From assembly GCF_902859935.1 (NCBI RefSeq), contig NZ_CADIKI010000007.1, forward strand, positions 62,001 through 126,000: DNA of 64,000 nt, given 5' to 3'. Numbering within the stretch: position 1 is the first letter of the stretch; every line of letters begins with the position of its first letter. The notes under the pieces were generated by a model. It did no database searches. It was given only the letters and a program-made list of their open reading frames with translations, and was not told the origin of the DNA. The translations under genes and the position numbers were made by a program. The stretch is from Paraburkholderia fynbosensis (GTDB taxonomy: Bacteria > Pseudomonadota > Gammaproteobacteria > Burkholderiales > Burkholderiaceae). Shown here piece by piece: positions 26,996-36,747 of the stretch.

Positions 26996-27511
26996 CGGTC
27001 AAGAGGACTAAGTAAATTGCAAGAGTAAGGGTTGGTAAGGCGTTTTTCCGGCCATATTCCAGCCGACGACAGCCGCGAGGGCACGCCGGTAGGGCCTTTG
27101 TCCAACATCCGGGAAAACCCGCCTCAGCAAACTCTCAACCGGAGACTCGAACGGCTCGTATCATACCGGCAGTCCGACCCGCGTCAAGTTAGCTAACAGA
27201 CATAAGCGGACGGAAAACGAAGCGCCCTGCGGTTTTCGTCAAGCGCCGTCTACCTTTCAATTGCATGACAAACGGTGCCGGCTTTCAGGGGAAGCGCACA
27301 TCACCGCCCGTTTTTGTGACAAATCCGACATGAAAAACTGTTACTGTTCATTTTTTTCGGACGTCGGACGGTCGGAACCCGCAGCGACCTGGGTCCGCGA
27401 GGCCGATCCACAGACCGGCAGGGTGGTGGCTTACGCCCGTGTCCGCACTGCATGACCGTCGGCAGCATCGGCTGCCGGCATCGATATCACAACCCCATGA
27501 GAAGAAATTGT
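26996..27511. other. Intergenic region before gspD
   Basis: 516 bp separating the lytic transglycosylase from gspD. It is relatively AT-rich around 27310-27360 (TGAAAAACTGTTACTG) and must include the gspD promoter. No clear -10/-35 pair, riboswitch or gene was identified; short frames here are arginine-rich. Confidence 0.4.
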
Positions 27512-29884
27512 ATGGCTTTGCGTCGCGTTGCAACGGCGCTGCTGGTGGCTGGATTGATCACCGCGCAGACAGCACAGGCTCAGGTGACACTCAACTTCGT
27601 GAACGCCGATATCGACCAGGTTGCCAAGGCGATCGGCGCGGCAACCGGCAAGACGATCATCGTCGACCCGCGTGTGAAGGGCCAGTTGAACCTCGTGTCG
27701 GAAAATTCAGTCCCGCAGGAACAGGCGCTCAAGACCCTGCAGTCCGCTTTGCGCATGCAGGGTTTCGCGCTGGTGCAGGACCACGGCGTGCTGAAGGTCG
27801 TGCCGGAAGCCGACGCCAAGCTGCAGGGCGTGCCGACCTACGTCGGCAATGCGCCTGTCGCGCGCGGCGACCAGGTGATCACGCAGGTGTTCGTGCTGAA
27901 GAACGAATCGGCCAATAACCTGCTGCCGGTGCTGCGTCCGCTGATTTCGCCGAACAACACCGTGGCCGCTTACCCGGCCAACAATACGATCGTCGTCACC
28001 GACTACGCCGATAACGTGCGGCGCATCGCGCAGATCATCGCGGGCGTGGATACCGCGGCGGGCCAGGCGGTCGCCGTCGTGCCGCTGAGAAACGGCAACG
28101 CGATCGACATCGCCACGCAGTTGACCAAGATGCTCGACCCCGGCGCGATCGGCAGCACCGACGCGACGCTGAAGGTCTCGGTCACCGCCGATCCGCGCAC
28201 CAACTCGCTGATGATCCGCGCCTCGAACGGCGGGCGTCTTGCCGCCGCGAAGGAACTCGCCAAGCAGCTCGACACGCCGACCACGATGCCTGGCAACATG
28301 CACGTCGTGGCGCTGCGCAACGCGGACGCCACGCGGCTCGCGAAGACGCTGCGCGGCATGCTCGGCAAGGGCGGCGACAGCGGCTCGTCGAGCGGCGCGA
28401 GTGAGGCGAATTCGTTCAACCAGGGCGGTGGCGGCGGCTTTGCGGGTGGCAATTCGACGGGCACTTCGGGCACCCCGCCGTTGCCGTCGGGCGGAATGAA
28501 CAGCAGCTCGATGTCCTCGCCGCTGACCGGCAGCGGCTCGGGCGGCAACAATGCCTCCGGTTCCGGCGGCCTGCTCGGTGGCGACAAGGACAAGGGCGAG
28601 GACAACCAGGCCGGCGGCATGATCCAGGCGGACTCCGCCACCAACTCGCTGATCATCACGGCGGCCGAGCCGGTGTACCGCAATCTGCGCGCGGTGATCG
28701 ACCAGCTCGACGCACGCCGCCCGCAGGTGTACATCGAGGCGCTGATCGTCGAGTTGAACTCGAACACGAGCGGCAACCTCGGCATTCAGTGGCAGATCGC
28801 GAACAACTCCCTGTTCGCCGGCACGAACCTGTCGACCGGTTCGAGCAACAGCATCATCAACCTGACGGCGGCCGCCGCGGCGGCCGGCACCACTGGCGGC
28901 CTTGCCACGGCGCTCGGCGGCGGGACTTTGCAGCAGGGCCTGAACGTCGGCTGGATACACAACATTTTCGGCGTGCAAGGGCTCGGCGCGCTGCTGCAGG
29001 CGCTGTCGCAAAACTCCGATGCGAACGTGCTGTCCACGCCTAACCTGATCACGCTCGACAACGAGGAAGCGAAGATCGTCGTCGGGACGAACGTGCCGAT
29101 CCAGACCGGTTCGTATTCGAACCTCACGAGCGGCGCCACGAGCGCGGCGTTCAACACGTTCGACCGCGTCGACGTCGGTCTGACGCTGCACGTGAAGCCG
29201 CAGATCACCGACGGCGGCATTCTGAAGCTGCAGCTCTACACCGAAGACTCGGCGATCGTGAACGGCACCACGAACGCGACGACCAACCCGTCGGGCCCGG
29301 AGTTCACGAAGCGCTCGATCCAGTCGACGGTGCTTGCGGACAACGGTGAGATCATCGTGCTGGGCGGTTTGATGCAGGACAACTACCAGGTCAGCAACAG
29401 CAAGGTGCCGTTGCTCGGCGACATTCCGTGGCTCGGTCAGCTGTTCCGCTCCGAACAGAAGACGCGCGAGAAGACTAATCTGATGGTGTTCCTGCGCCCG
29501 GTGATCATCAACGACCGCGATACCGCGCAGGCCGTGACGTCGAACCGTTACGACTACATCCAGGGTGTGCAGGGTGCGTATAAGTCGGACAACAACGTGA
29601 TGAGGGACAAGGACGATCCGGTGATGCCGCCGATGCCGCTCGGCCCGAGCCAGGGCGTGCCGCCCGCGATGAACCTGTTCGATCTGAACCAGATGCGCCG
29701 TCAGCAGGCGGCGCCGCCGCAAGCGCCGCAACAGGTACCGCAGCAGGCGCCGCAGGCCGTACCGCAAGCCGTGCCCCAGTCGAGCCAGCAGCCGGCGCTG
29801 CAAACCGCCCCGCAGCCGGTCACAGCGCCCTATCCGACGACCGGCACGGAGCCGACCACCGCATCACCGGGAGCGCGTCCGTGA
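27512..29884 (+). CDS. gspD: Type II secretion outer-membrane secretin GspD
   Basis: 790 aa from ATG at 27512, chosen because GAGAAG lies 8 nt upstream and a Sec signal peptide follows (MALRRVATALLVAGLITAQTAQA). N-domains follow (VTLNFVNADIDQVAKAIGAA), then repeated N1-N3 modules, with a Gly/Ser-rich linker at about residues 285-360. The secretin core has VLSTPNLITLDNEEA and VLADNGEIIVLGGLMQDN. The last ~65 residues are rich in Pro and Gln, unusual and probably flexible. It forms the outer-membrane pore for folded exoproteins. An ATG at 27497 is an alternative start. Confidence 0.94.
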   Translation: MALRRVATALLVAGLITAQTAQAQVTLNFVNADIDQVAKAIGAATGKTIIVDPRVKGQLNLVSENSVPQEQALKTLQSALRMQGFALVQDHGVLKVVPEADAKLQGVPTYVGNAPVARGDQVITQVFVLKNESANNLLPVLRPLISPNNTVAAYPANNTIVVTDYADNVRRIAQIIAGVDTAAGQAVAVVPLRNGNAIDIATQLTKMLDPGAIGSTDATLKVSVTADPRTNSLMIRASNGGRLAAAKELAKQLDTPTTMPGNMHVVALRNADATRLAKTLRGMLGKGGDSGSSSGASEANSFNQGGGGGFAGGNSTGTSGTPPLPSGGMNSSSMSSPLTGSGSGGNNASGSGGLLGGDKDKGEDNQAGGMIQADSATNSLIITAAEPVYRNLRAVIDQLDARRPQVYIEALIVELNSNTSGNLGIQWQIANNSLFAGTNLSTGSSNSIINLTAAAAAAGTTGGLATALGGGTLQQGLNVGWIHNIFGVQGLGALLQALSQNSDANVLSTPNLITLDNEEAKIVVGTNVPIQTGSYSNLTSGATSAAFNTFDRVDVGLTLHVKPQITDGGILKLQLYTEDSAIVNGTTNATTNPSGPEFTKRSIQSTVLADNGEIIVLGGLMQDNYQVSNSKVPLLGDIPWLGQLFRSEQKTREKTNLMVFLRPVIINDRDTAQAVTSNRYDYIQGVQGAYKSDNNVMRDKDDPVMPPMPLGPSQGVPPAMNLFDLNQMRRQQAAPPQAPQQVPQQAPQAVPQAVPQSSQQPALQTAPQPVTAPYPTTGTEPTTASPGARP

Positions 29885-31398
29885 TTCAGGCGCCCGCGCA
29901 AACAGCGCACCGCGCTCAGGGCGGCGACTCCGCCAACGGCGAGCGCGCCGCGCCCTCGCCGCTCGCCGCGCGGCTCGTGCCGTACGGCTTCGCCCGCAAC
30001 GGCCAGATTCTGGTCGCGCATCAGCACGCGGACAGCCTCGAAGTGTGGATCAGCGAGCGCACCAGCGAAGCCGCGCTCGCCGAAATCACGCGCAACTTCG
30101 GCGCGGTGTCGGTTGTACGTTTGCCTGCCGACGAACTCGTGCAGGCGATCAACCAGGCGTATGCGCGCCACGACGGCAGCGCCGCGCAGGTGGTCGGTGA
30201 AGTAGAAGGCGAAGTCGATCTGTCGCGTTTGATGCAGGACATCCCCGAGGTCGAGGATCTGCTGGAATCCGAAGACGACGCGCCGATCATCCGCATGATC
30301 AACGCGCTGCTCACACAAGCGGCGCGCGAACAGGCGTCGGATATTCACATCGAGCCGTTCGAGAATGCTTCCGTGGTGCGCTTCCGGGTCGACGGCACGC
30401 TGCGCGACGTCGTGCGCCCGAAGAAAGCACTGCACGGCGCGCTGATCTCGCGGATCAAGATCATGGCGCAGCTCGACATCGCGGAGAAACGCTTGCCACA
30501 GGACGGCCGTATCACCTTGCGCGTCGGTGGGCGTCCGGTCGACGTGCGAGTGTCGACGCTGCCGACCGGCCACGGCGAGCGCGCGGTGTTGCGTCTGCTG
30601 GAAAAAGACGCGTCGCGTTTGAACCTCGAAGCGCTTGGCATGGCGCCCGACACGCTCGTCAAGTTCGACAAGCTGATCGGCAAGCCGCACGGCATCGTGC
30701 TGGTGACCGGCCCAACCGGCTCCGGCAAAACGACCACGCTGTATGCGGCGATGTCGCGGCTCGAGACGACCACGACCAACATCATGACGGTCGAAGACCC
30801 GATCGAATACGACCTCTCCGGCATCGGCCAGACCCAGGTCAACGAGCGGATCGGCATGACTTTCGCGCGCGCATTGCGCTCGATTCTGCGGCAGGACCCG
30901 GACGTCATCATGATCGGTGAAATCCGCGACCTCGAAACCGCGCAGATCGCGGTGCAGGCGTCGCTCACCGGCCACCTCGTGCTGGCGACGCTGCATACGA
31001 ACGACGCGGCCTCCGCAGTCACGCGTCTGACCGACATGGGCGTCGAGCCGTATCTGCTCGCCTCGTCGCTGCTCGGCGTGCTGGCGCAGCGACTCGTGCG
31101 GCGGCTGTGCCCGGTGTGCCGCGAAGAGCGCACCGAGGACGACGGGCGCGTGCGCTGGCATCCGGTGGGCTGCGACAAATGCGGCCAGTCCGGTTATGCG
31201 GGACGGCGCGGCGTCTACGAACTGTTGTTGATCGACGAGTCGATCCGCACGCTGGTCCACCGCAATGCGGCCGATGCGGAGATTCTCACGGCCGGCCGCG
31301 AGCAAGGCATGCGTACGCTGCGTGAGGATGCGAACCGCTGGCTCGAGTCCGGGCTGACCTCGCTGGAAGAAGTGATTCGCGTGACGGGCGGAGCATAA
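29881..31398 (+). CDS. gspE: Type II secretion ATPase GspE
   Basis: 505 aa. GTG start at 29881 overlaps the gspD stop (GTGA), indicating translational coupling. It has Walker A GPTGSGKTTTLYAAM, Walker B and the type II/IV secretion ATPase Asp and His boxes, and a four-cysteine zinc element (CPVCREE...CDKCGQSG) near the C-terminus. It is the cytoplasmic motor that drives pseudopilus assembly through GspF and GspL. Confidence 0.96.
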   Translation: MIQAPAQTAHRAQGGDSANGERAAPSPLAARLVPYGFARNGQILVAHQHADSLEVWISERTSEAALAEITRNFGAVSVVRLPADELVQAINQAYARHDGSAAQVVGEVEGEVDLSRLMQDIPEVEDLLESEDDAPIIRMINALLTQAAREQASDIHIEPFENASVVRFRVDGTLRDVVRPKKALHGALISRIKIMAQLDIAEKRLPQDGRITLRVGGRPVDVRVSTLPTGHGERAVLRLLEKDASRLNLEALGMAPDTLVKFDKLIGKPHGIVLVTGPTGSGKTTTLYAAMSRLETTTTNIMTVEDPIEYDLSGIGQTQVNERIGMTFARALRSILRQDPDVIMIGEIRDLETAQIAVQASLTGHLVLATLHTNDAASAVTRLTDMGVEPYLLASSLLGVLAQRLVRRLCPVCREERTEDDGRVRWHPVGCDKCGQSGYAGRRGVYELLLIDESIRTLVHRNAADAEILTAGREQGMRTLREDANRWLESGLTSLEEVIRVTGGA

Positions 31399-31402
31399 AC
31401 GC

Positions 31403-32620
31403 ATGCCGGCATTTCGTTTCGAAGCAATCGACGCGGCGGGCAAGGCGCAAAAAGGCGTGCTCGACGCGGACAGCGCGCGCAGCGCGCGTACCAACCTGCG
31501 CTCGCAAGGCCTCACGCCGCTCGTCGTCGAGCCTGCCGCATCGCGCATGCGCGGCGAGCGCAATCAACGGCTGTCGCTCGGGCGGCGTTTGTCGCAGCGC
31601 GAACAGGCGATTCTCACGCGCCAGCTGGCCAGTCTGCTGATTGCCGGTTTGCCGCTCGACGAAGCGCTCGCGGTGCTCACCGAGCAATCGGAGCGCGACT
31701 ACATTCGCGAACTGATGGCGTCGATTCGCGCCGAAGTGCTCGGCGGCCATTCGCTCGCCAATGCGCTGACGCAGCATCCGAAAGACTTCCCTGAAATCTA
31801 TCGGGCGCTCGTCGCCGCCGGTGAACACACCGGCAAGCTCGGGCTGGTGCTCTCGCGCCTCGCCGACTACATCGAGCAACGCAACGCGCTCAAGCAGAAG
31901 ATCGTGCTCGCGTTCACGTACCCGACCATCGTGACGATCATCGCGTTCGGCATCGTCACGTTTCTGTTGAGCTACGTGGTGCCCCAGGTGGTGAACGTGT
32001 TCGCCAGCACCAAGCAGCAACTGCCCATCCTCACGGTGATGATGATGGCGCTGTCCGGATTCGTGCGTAACTGGTGGTGGGCGGTGCTGATCGGCGTGCT
32101 CGTGGTGGCGTATCTGGTGCGCTCGGTGCTCAGGCAACCGGGCCCGCGCCTCGCGTTCGACCGCTGGCTGCTGACCGCGCCGCTGCTCGGCAAGCTCGTG
32201 CGCGGCTATAACACCGTGCGCTTTGCCAGCACGCTCGGCATTTTGACCGCTGCGGGCGTGCCGATTCTGCGCGCCCTGCAAGCCGCCGCCGAAACGCTCA
32301 GCAACAATGCGATGCGCGAGAACATCGACGACGCGATCGTGCGCGTGCGCGAAGGCACGTCGTTATCGCGCGCGCTCGGCAATACGAAGACGTTTCCGCC
32401 GGTGCTGGTGCACCTGATCCGTTCGGGCGAAGCGACCGGTGACGTGACGACCATGCTCGACCGTGCGGCCGACGGCGAGGCGCGCGAACTGGAGCGCCGC
32501 ACGATGTTCCTGACGAGCCTGCTCGAGCCCTTGCTGATTCTGGCGATGGGGGGCGTGGTGCTGGTGATCGTGCTGGCGGTGATGCTGCCGATCATCGAGT
32601 TGAACAACCTCGTGCAGTGA
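31403..32620 (+). CDS. gspF: Type II secretion inner-membrane platform protein GspF
   Basis: 405 aa, normal for GspF. It contains two T2SSF repeats with the hydrophobic segments FGIVTFLLSYVVPQVVNVF and LEPLLILAMGGVVLVIVLAVMLPI. The N-terminal part begins MPAFRFEAIDAAGKAQKG, the usual GspF/PilC start. It anchors the ATPase ring and the pseudopilus base. It lies four bases after the gspE stop. Confidence 0.95.
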   Translation: MPAFRFEAIDAAGKAQKGVLDADSARSARTNLRSQGLTPLVVEPAASRMRGERNQRLSLGRRLSQREQAILTRQLASLLIAGLPLDEALAVLTEQSERDYIRELMASIRAEVLGGHSLANALTQHPKDFPEIYRALVAAGEHTGKLGLVLSRLADYIEQRNALKQKIVLAFTYPTIVTIIAFGIVTFLLSYVVPQVVNVFASTKQQLPILTVMMMALSGFVRNWWWAVLIGVLVVAYLVRSVLRQPGPRLAFDRWLLTAPLLGKLVRGYNTVRFASTLGILTAAGVPILRALQAAAETLSNNAMRENIDDAIVRVREGTSLSRALGNTKTFPPVLVHLIRSGEATGDVTTMLDRAADGEARELERRTMFLTSLLEPLLILAMGGVVLVIVLAVMLPIIELNNLVQ

Positions 32621-32801
32621 TGCGTGAGGAGACTGGATTGCGCCGGGTGCGGGTTTGCCGGACGGCGGGCGCCGCGCAATCGGTTGAGGTGAGCCGAAGC
32701 GGTTGAAGCTGATTGATGCGTTACTCCGGCAAAACGCAGGCAAAAAAGCACAGTTCAGATAAAAGCGCGCAAGCCGCGCGCATTCGCTTCAGCGCCGGTG
32801 T

Positions 32802-33224
32802 TTAGCGCACGTAGATCGTAGGACCGCTGGCGTTGGCGGGCAGAAAGATTTCGGAGTGCGCGCCGTTGCGGTCGATGATGATCGAGCGGGCCCGGACCTC
32901 GGAAAGTTTGGCGCCTTGCATCAGCGTGCTGCCGAGCGACACCGCATGCGGCGGTTCGCCGCCCACGCTGACGATGGCCGCGGCGCCTTCGCGCAAGGCG
33001 AGGATGCCGAACAGATGCACGTCCTGGTTGACGCTGCGCGTGAGCTGGCCGCCGAACAGCGTGGCGGCCTGGTCGGTCGAGACCTGCGCGTGCGCGGCGG
33101 CTGCGGGCAACGGCGCGCCGGACATCGTGGTGAGCGTGATAACCCAGTAGGTCAGCGTCGCGCAAAAAACGGCGAACAGCGCGAGCGACAGAAGGCGGAT
33201 TTGGATGGCGTTCATGCGCATCAT
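32802..33224 (-). CDS. gspC: Type II secretion protein GspC, inverted in the cluster and lacking a PDZ domain
   Basis: 140 aa from ATG at 33224 (MMRMNAIQIRLLSLALFAVFCATLTYWVI). There is one N-terminal membrane segment and a periplasmic homology region (DVHLFGILA... PPHAVSLG). No PDZ or coiled-coil domain follows, so it is half the usual GspC length. It sits between gspF and gspG on the opposite strand, the Burkholderia-type arrangement. GspC links the inner-membrane platform to the secretin. Confidence 0.85.
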   Translation of the reverse strand: MMRMNAIQIRLLSLALFAVFCATLTYWVITLTTMSGAPLPAAAAHAQVSTDQAATLFGGQLTRSVNQDVHLFGILALREGAAAIVSVGGEPPHAVSLGSTLMQGAKLSEVRARSIIIDRNGAHSEIFLPANASGPTIYVR

Positions 33225-33373
33225 TGTACGGACTATTGTGAAAATTGCGTTGCGTTGGAACCCTTCAACACCATGACATTAAAATGACCGCCCGGGCGTG
33301 TTCAATAGCGGCCTGATAGCTGACCAGCGAACCCGCCCAGTCGAAATTTTCACCTGAAAAGAGGTAGCAAGCT

Positions 33374-33838
33374 ATGCAACTGTCGAACACTCGCCGCACT
33401 GATATCGCGGGTTCGCGCAGCCGTCGTCAGCGCGGTTTCACGCTGATCGAAATCATGGTCGTCATCGCGATTCTGGGCATTCTCGCCGCGCTGATCGTGC
33501 CGAAAATCATGAGCCGTCCGGACGAAGCGCGCCGGGTCGCCGCCAAGCAGGACATCGGCACGATGATGCAGGCGTTGAAGCTGTATCGTCTCGACAACGG
33601 CCGCTATCCGACCCAGGAGCAAGGCCTGCGCGCGCTGATCGAAAAGCCGAGCGCCGATCCGGTGCCGAGCAACTGGAAGGACGGCGGCTACCTCGAGCGT
33701 CTGCCGAATGATCCGTGGGGCAACGCGTATCAGTATCTGAATCCGGGCGTGCACGCTGAGATCGACGTGTTCAGCTACGGCGCGGACGGCAAGGCCGGCG
33801 GCGAAGGCAATGACTCCGATGTCGGCTCGTGGCAATAG
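33374..33838 (+). CDS. gspG: Major pseudopilin GspG
   Basis: 154 aa. The prepilin cleavage site RGFTLIEIMVVIAILGILA is about 20 residues from the start. The C-terminus has the calcium-site region (FSYGADGKAGGEGNDSDVGSW), the standard GspG end. It is the main subunit of the pseudopilus. It heads the gspG-N operon, divergent from gspC. Confidence 0.97.
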   Translation: MQLSNTRRTDIAGSRSRRQRGFTLIEIMVVIAILGILAALIVPKIMSRPDEARRVAAKQDIGTMMQALKLYRLDNGRYPTQEQGLRALIEKPSADPVPSNWKDGGYLERLPNDPWGNAYQYLNPGVHAEIDVFSYGADGKAGGEGNDSDVGSWQ

Positions 33839-33947
33839 GCGCGCTGCACAGCTTTTGATTCTCCCGCGCGCGCTGTCCGCGCTGCTCTGCAGTGATGCTC
33901 GCGCGCTTTATCGATACATCGTCGTTTGATCTTGGGTTGATCGTTTC

Positions 33948-34517
33948 GTGGCCGGCACTATGCGTATGTCCGCTTGCAAGTCCCCTCTGGACACTCCGTG
34001 TACGGTCTCGCCGCCGCGCGCGGCGTGCGCTGGCGCGCGTCGTTCGCGCCTCGCCGGCAGCCGGCGCCGCGACGCGGGCTTCACGCTGCTCGAAATGATG
34101 GTGGTGCTGGTCATCGCAGGCCTGCTGGTATCGTTGACCGCGCTGACGATGACGCGCAATCCGCGCACCGATCTGAACGAGGAAGCGCAGCGTCTCGCGC
34201 TGCTGTTCGAATCTGCCGGCGACGAAGCGCAGGTGCGCGCGCGGCCCATCGCGTGGCAACCGGTCGAGGGCGGCTTCCGGTTCGATCAGCGCACTGAAGA
34301 CGGCTGGCGTCCGCTGCGCGACGATCTGCTCGGGCCCCGTCAGTGGGAAGGCGGCGTGACCGGCGTGACGATCAGCTATCCGGGCTCGGATTCGCAGCCG
34401 AGCCGCGTCGTCTTCGGCACCGAAGCGATCGACGTACCGGTGCAGATCACGCTGTTTTCGGCGGCGGGGCGCGCGACGATCGTCGGCACCGGCAATGGCC
34501 GCTATGAGGTGCACTGA
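33948..34517 (+). CDS. gspH: Minor pseudopilin GspH
   Basis: 189 aa from ATG at 33948. The prepilin site is AGFTLLEMMVVLVIAGLLV, preceded by an unusually long, basic leader of about 42 residues that may come from an upstream start choice. An ATG at 33960 is an alternative. It forms part of the pseudopilus tip complex. The same-strand order H-I-J-K follows. Confidence 0.85.
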   Translation: MAGTMRMSACKSPLDTPCTVSPPRAACAGARRSRLAGSRRRDAGFTLLEMMVVLVIAGLLVSLTALTMTRNPRTDLNEEAQRLALLFESAGDEAQVRARPIAWQPVEGGFRFDQRTEDGWRPLRDDLLGPRQWEGGVTGVTISYPGSDSQPSRVVFGTEAIDVPVQITLFSAAGRATIVGTGNGRYEVH

Positions 34518-34518
34518 A

Positions 34519-34935
34519 ATGCGTCGTTGCAGCAGCAGGACCGCTCGCCAGCGCGCCGGACGCGCGCAACGCGGTTTCACGATGATCGAAGTGCTGGTCG
34601 CGCTTGCGATCATCGCGGTGGCGCTGTCGGCGTCGTTGCGCGCGGTCGGCAGTCTCGCGAGCGGCGAAGCCGATCTGCACCGCCGCCTGCTGGCCGGCTG
34701 GAGCGCGGACAATACGCTCGCGCAGTTGCGTCTGACGCATGCGTGGCCGGACGTCGGCGCAACGAGTTTCGATTGCTCGCAGGGCAATTTGCAATTGATC
34801 TGCACCGAGCATGTGACGGCGACGCCGAATCCGGTGTTTCGTCGTGTGGAAGTGATGGTGACGATGCCTGGGCGTTCCGGCAATCTCGCTCAGATGGTCA
34901 CGGTGGTCGCGAATGAAAACAACCGCTCGCTCTGA
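34519..34935 (+). CDS. gspI: Minor pseudopilin GspI
   Basis: 138 aa from ATG at 34519, one base after the gspH stop. Prepilin site RGFTMIEVLVALAIIAVALS; the remainder matches the small GspI family, with a Cys pair (FDCSQGNLQLICTE). It overlaps gspJ by 23 bp. GspI nucleates the tip trimer with J and K. Confidence 0.9.
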   Translation: MRRCSSRTARQRAGRAQRGFTMIEVLVALAIIAVALSASLRAVGSLASGEADLHRRLLAGWSADNTLAQLRLTHAWPDVGATSFDCSQGNLQLICTEHVTATPNPVFRRVEVMVTMPGRSGNLAQMVTVVANENNRSL

Positions 34936-35590
34936 GCGCCGCCGCCGATCGGGCGCGCGTGGCTTCACGCTGATCGAACTGCTGGTGGCGATCGCGATCA
35001 TGGCGGTGATCGCCGTGCTGTCGTGGCGCGGGCTCGACCAGATCATTCGCGGCCGCACCACCATCACCAACGCGATGGAGGAAGAACGTGTCTTTGCGCA
35101 GGTATTCGACCAGATGCGGATCGACGCACGGCAGGCCGCGTCCGACGACGAATCCGGGCAGGCAGCAATTTCCCTGTCCGGCAACACGCTGCAGATCGTG
35201 CGGCAGATGAACTTGCCGGGCACGGCGCCGCGCCTGCAGGTGGTGCGCTACCAGGTGTCCAACGGACGCGTGATCCGTTACGCGTCGCCGCCGCTTGCCA
35301 ATGCAGGCGAATTGGGACGCGCATTGCGCGGCAGCGAAGGCGAAGGCTGGAGCGCGGTGCCGTTGATGGGCGGCGTCCGTGCGATCTCCGCGCGGCTCTA
35401 TGTGCCGAAGGTCGGCTGGACCACGCAGATGAAAGACGTGCAGAGCGCGATCACCGAGGCCGACAACAACCTGAAAGTGCCGCAGCTCGGCAATGCGCCG
35501 CTGCCGCGCTCGGTGACGGGGCTCGAAGTGAGCGTCGGCGCGCGCTCGCTGGCGCGGCCTGTGACGCGGGTTTTTCTCGTCGGAGAATGA
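34913..35590 (+). CDS. gspJ: Minor pseudopilin GspJ
   Basis: 225 aa. Prepilin site RGFTLIELLVAIAIMAVIAV after a short basic leader, followed by a GspJ-type globular domain (DQIIRGRTTI..., VPLMGGVRAISARLY). It overlaps gspI and is one base from gspK. It partners with GspI and GspK in the pseudopilus tip. Confidence 0.9.
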   Translation: MKTTARSERRRRSGARGFTLIELLVAIAIMAVIAVLSWRGLDQIIRGRTTITNAMEEERVFAQVFDQMRIDARQAASDDESGQAAISLSGNTLQIVRQMNLPGTAPRLQVVRYQVSNGRVIRYASPPLANAGELGRALRGSEGEGWSAVPLMGGVRAISARLYVPKVGWTTQMKDVQSAITEADNNLKVPQLGNAPLPRSVTGLEVSVGARSLARPVTRVFLVGE

Positions 35591-35591
35591 A

Positions 35592-36719
35592 ATGAAATTC
35601 TCTTGCTCATCTCCGCGACGCTTTTCATCTTCTTCGCGCTCGCCATCTCGCGCACGGGAGCAAGGCGCGGCGATCATCAGCGCGCTGCTGGTCGTCGCGT
35701 TATCGGCGATTCTGGTCTCGGGCATGCTGTGGCGCCAGCAGGTGCAGATTCGCCGGATCGAAAACCAGCGGCTGCTTTCGCAGGCGCAATGGGTCGCGCG
35801 CGGCGCATTGGACTGGACCCGTCTGATCCTGCGCTCGGAAGGCGATACGTCGGCCGGCATCACCTATCTGGGCGGACTGTGGGGCGTGCCGATCGCGAAG
35901 ACGCGCCTGTCCGATTTCCTTGGCCAGATCGGCGAGGTCCGTGCCGAGCAAGGCGCGGCAACCTATCTGTCCGGATCGATCGAAGACGCGCAGGCGAAAT
36001 TCAATCTGCGCAATCTGGTGGCGAGCCCCGCGCCCGGCGTGATGCAGCTGAACCTCGAACAGATCGGCGCGTATCAGCGCCTGCTGGTGTCGCTCGGCGT
36101 GAACAGCCAGCTCGCGAAAGCCACCGCCGTACAGGTGCGAAACAGTCTCTCGCAGTCGGCGACCCGCTTCCAGAGCGTCACGTCCACCAGCGGCTCGACG
36201 ACATCCGCGACGCCGACCATTCAAGGCGGCGCCACCGGCGGCAGCTTCACCGACAAACCCGGCATCGAAGACGGCGACGACAACGCGGCGGTCGCGCCGT
36301 TGCAAATGACCGGTGTCGATTCGCTGCTCGACATTCCCGGCTACACACCGGAGATGGTCGCGCGCTTGCGCCCCTTCGTCACGGTGTTGCCGACCGTCAC
36401 GGCGCTCAACATGAACACGGCGTCGGCCGAAGTGATCGCGGCGGTCGTGCCGGGCATGAGCCAGTCGGCCGCGCAAAGTTTCGTCGCGAGCCGCACGACG
36501 GTGTTCTTTCACAACGTCAGCGACGTGCAGCTCGCGTTGCGCGGCGCTGGCGTGCAATCGGTCGCGATCGATCCGGCCGAAATGGACGTCAATTCGAACT
36601 ACTTTTTGATCCATGGCCGCGTGCAGCACGAACGCGCCGAGGTGGACCGCACGACGCTCGTCTATCGCGACGCGATGACTCACACTACGCGTATCGTGCG
36701 GGTACAAGACCAACTATGA
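35592..36719 (+). CDS. gspK: Minor pseudopilin GspK
   Basis: 375 aa. The GspK-type segment reads QGAAIISALLVVALSAILV; as in most GspK proteins, residue +5 after the cleavage site is not glutamate. The large C-terminal domain has the helix-hairpin-helix-like region NMNTASAEVIAAVVPGM. It caps the pseudopilus. Start at 35592, directly after the gspJ stop codon. Confidence 0.9.
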   Translation: MKFSCSSPRRFSSSSRSPSRAREQGAAIISALLVVALSAILVSGMLWRQQVQIRRIENQRLLSQAQWVARGALDWTRLILRSEGDTSAGITYLGGLWGVPIAKTRLSDFLGQIGEVRAEQGAATYLSGSIEDAQAKFNLRNLVASPAPGVMQLNLEQIGAYQRLLVSLGVNSQLAKATAVQVRNSLSQSATRFQSVTSTSGSTTSATPTIQGGATGGSFTDKPGIEDGDDNAAVAPLQMTGVDSLLDIPGYTPEMVARLRPFVTVLPTVTALNMNTASAEVIAAVVPGMSQSAAQSFVASRTTVFFHNVSDVQLALRGAGVQSVAIDPAEMDVNSNYFLIHGRVQHERAEVDRTTLVYRDAMTHTTRIVRVQDQL

Positions 36720-36747
36720 ATAACGCAATTCCCGGAGAGAGTGGCCT

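Noticed and set aside
27707..31563. Very long open frames on the minus strand opposite gspD and gspE (up to ~700 codons)
   Set aside because: They are Arg/His-rich, match no family and lie exactly opposite strongly conserved secretion genes. They are mirror effects of high GC third positions.
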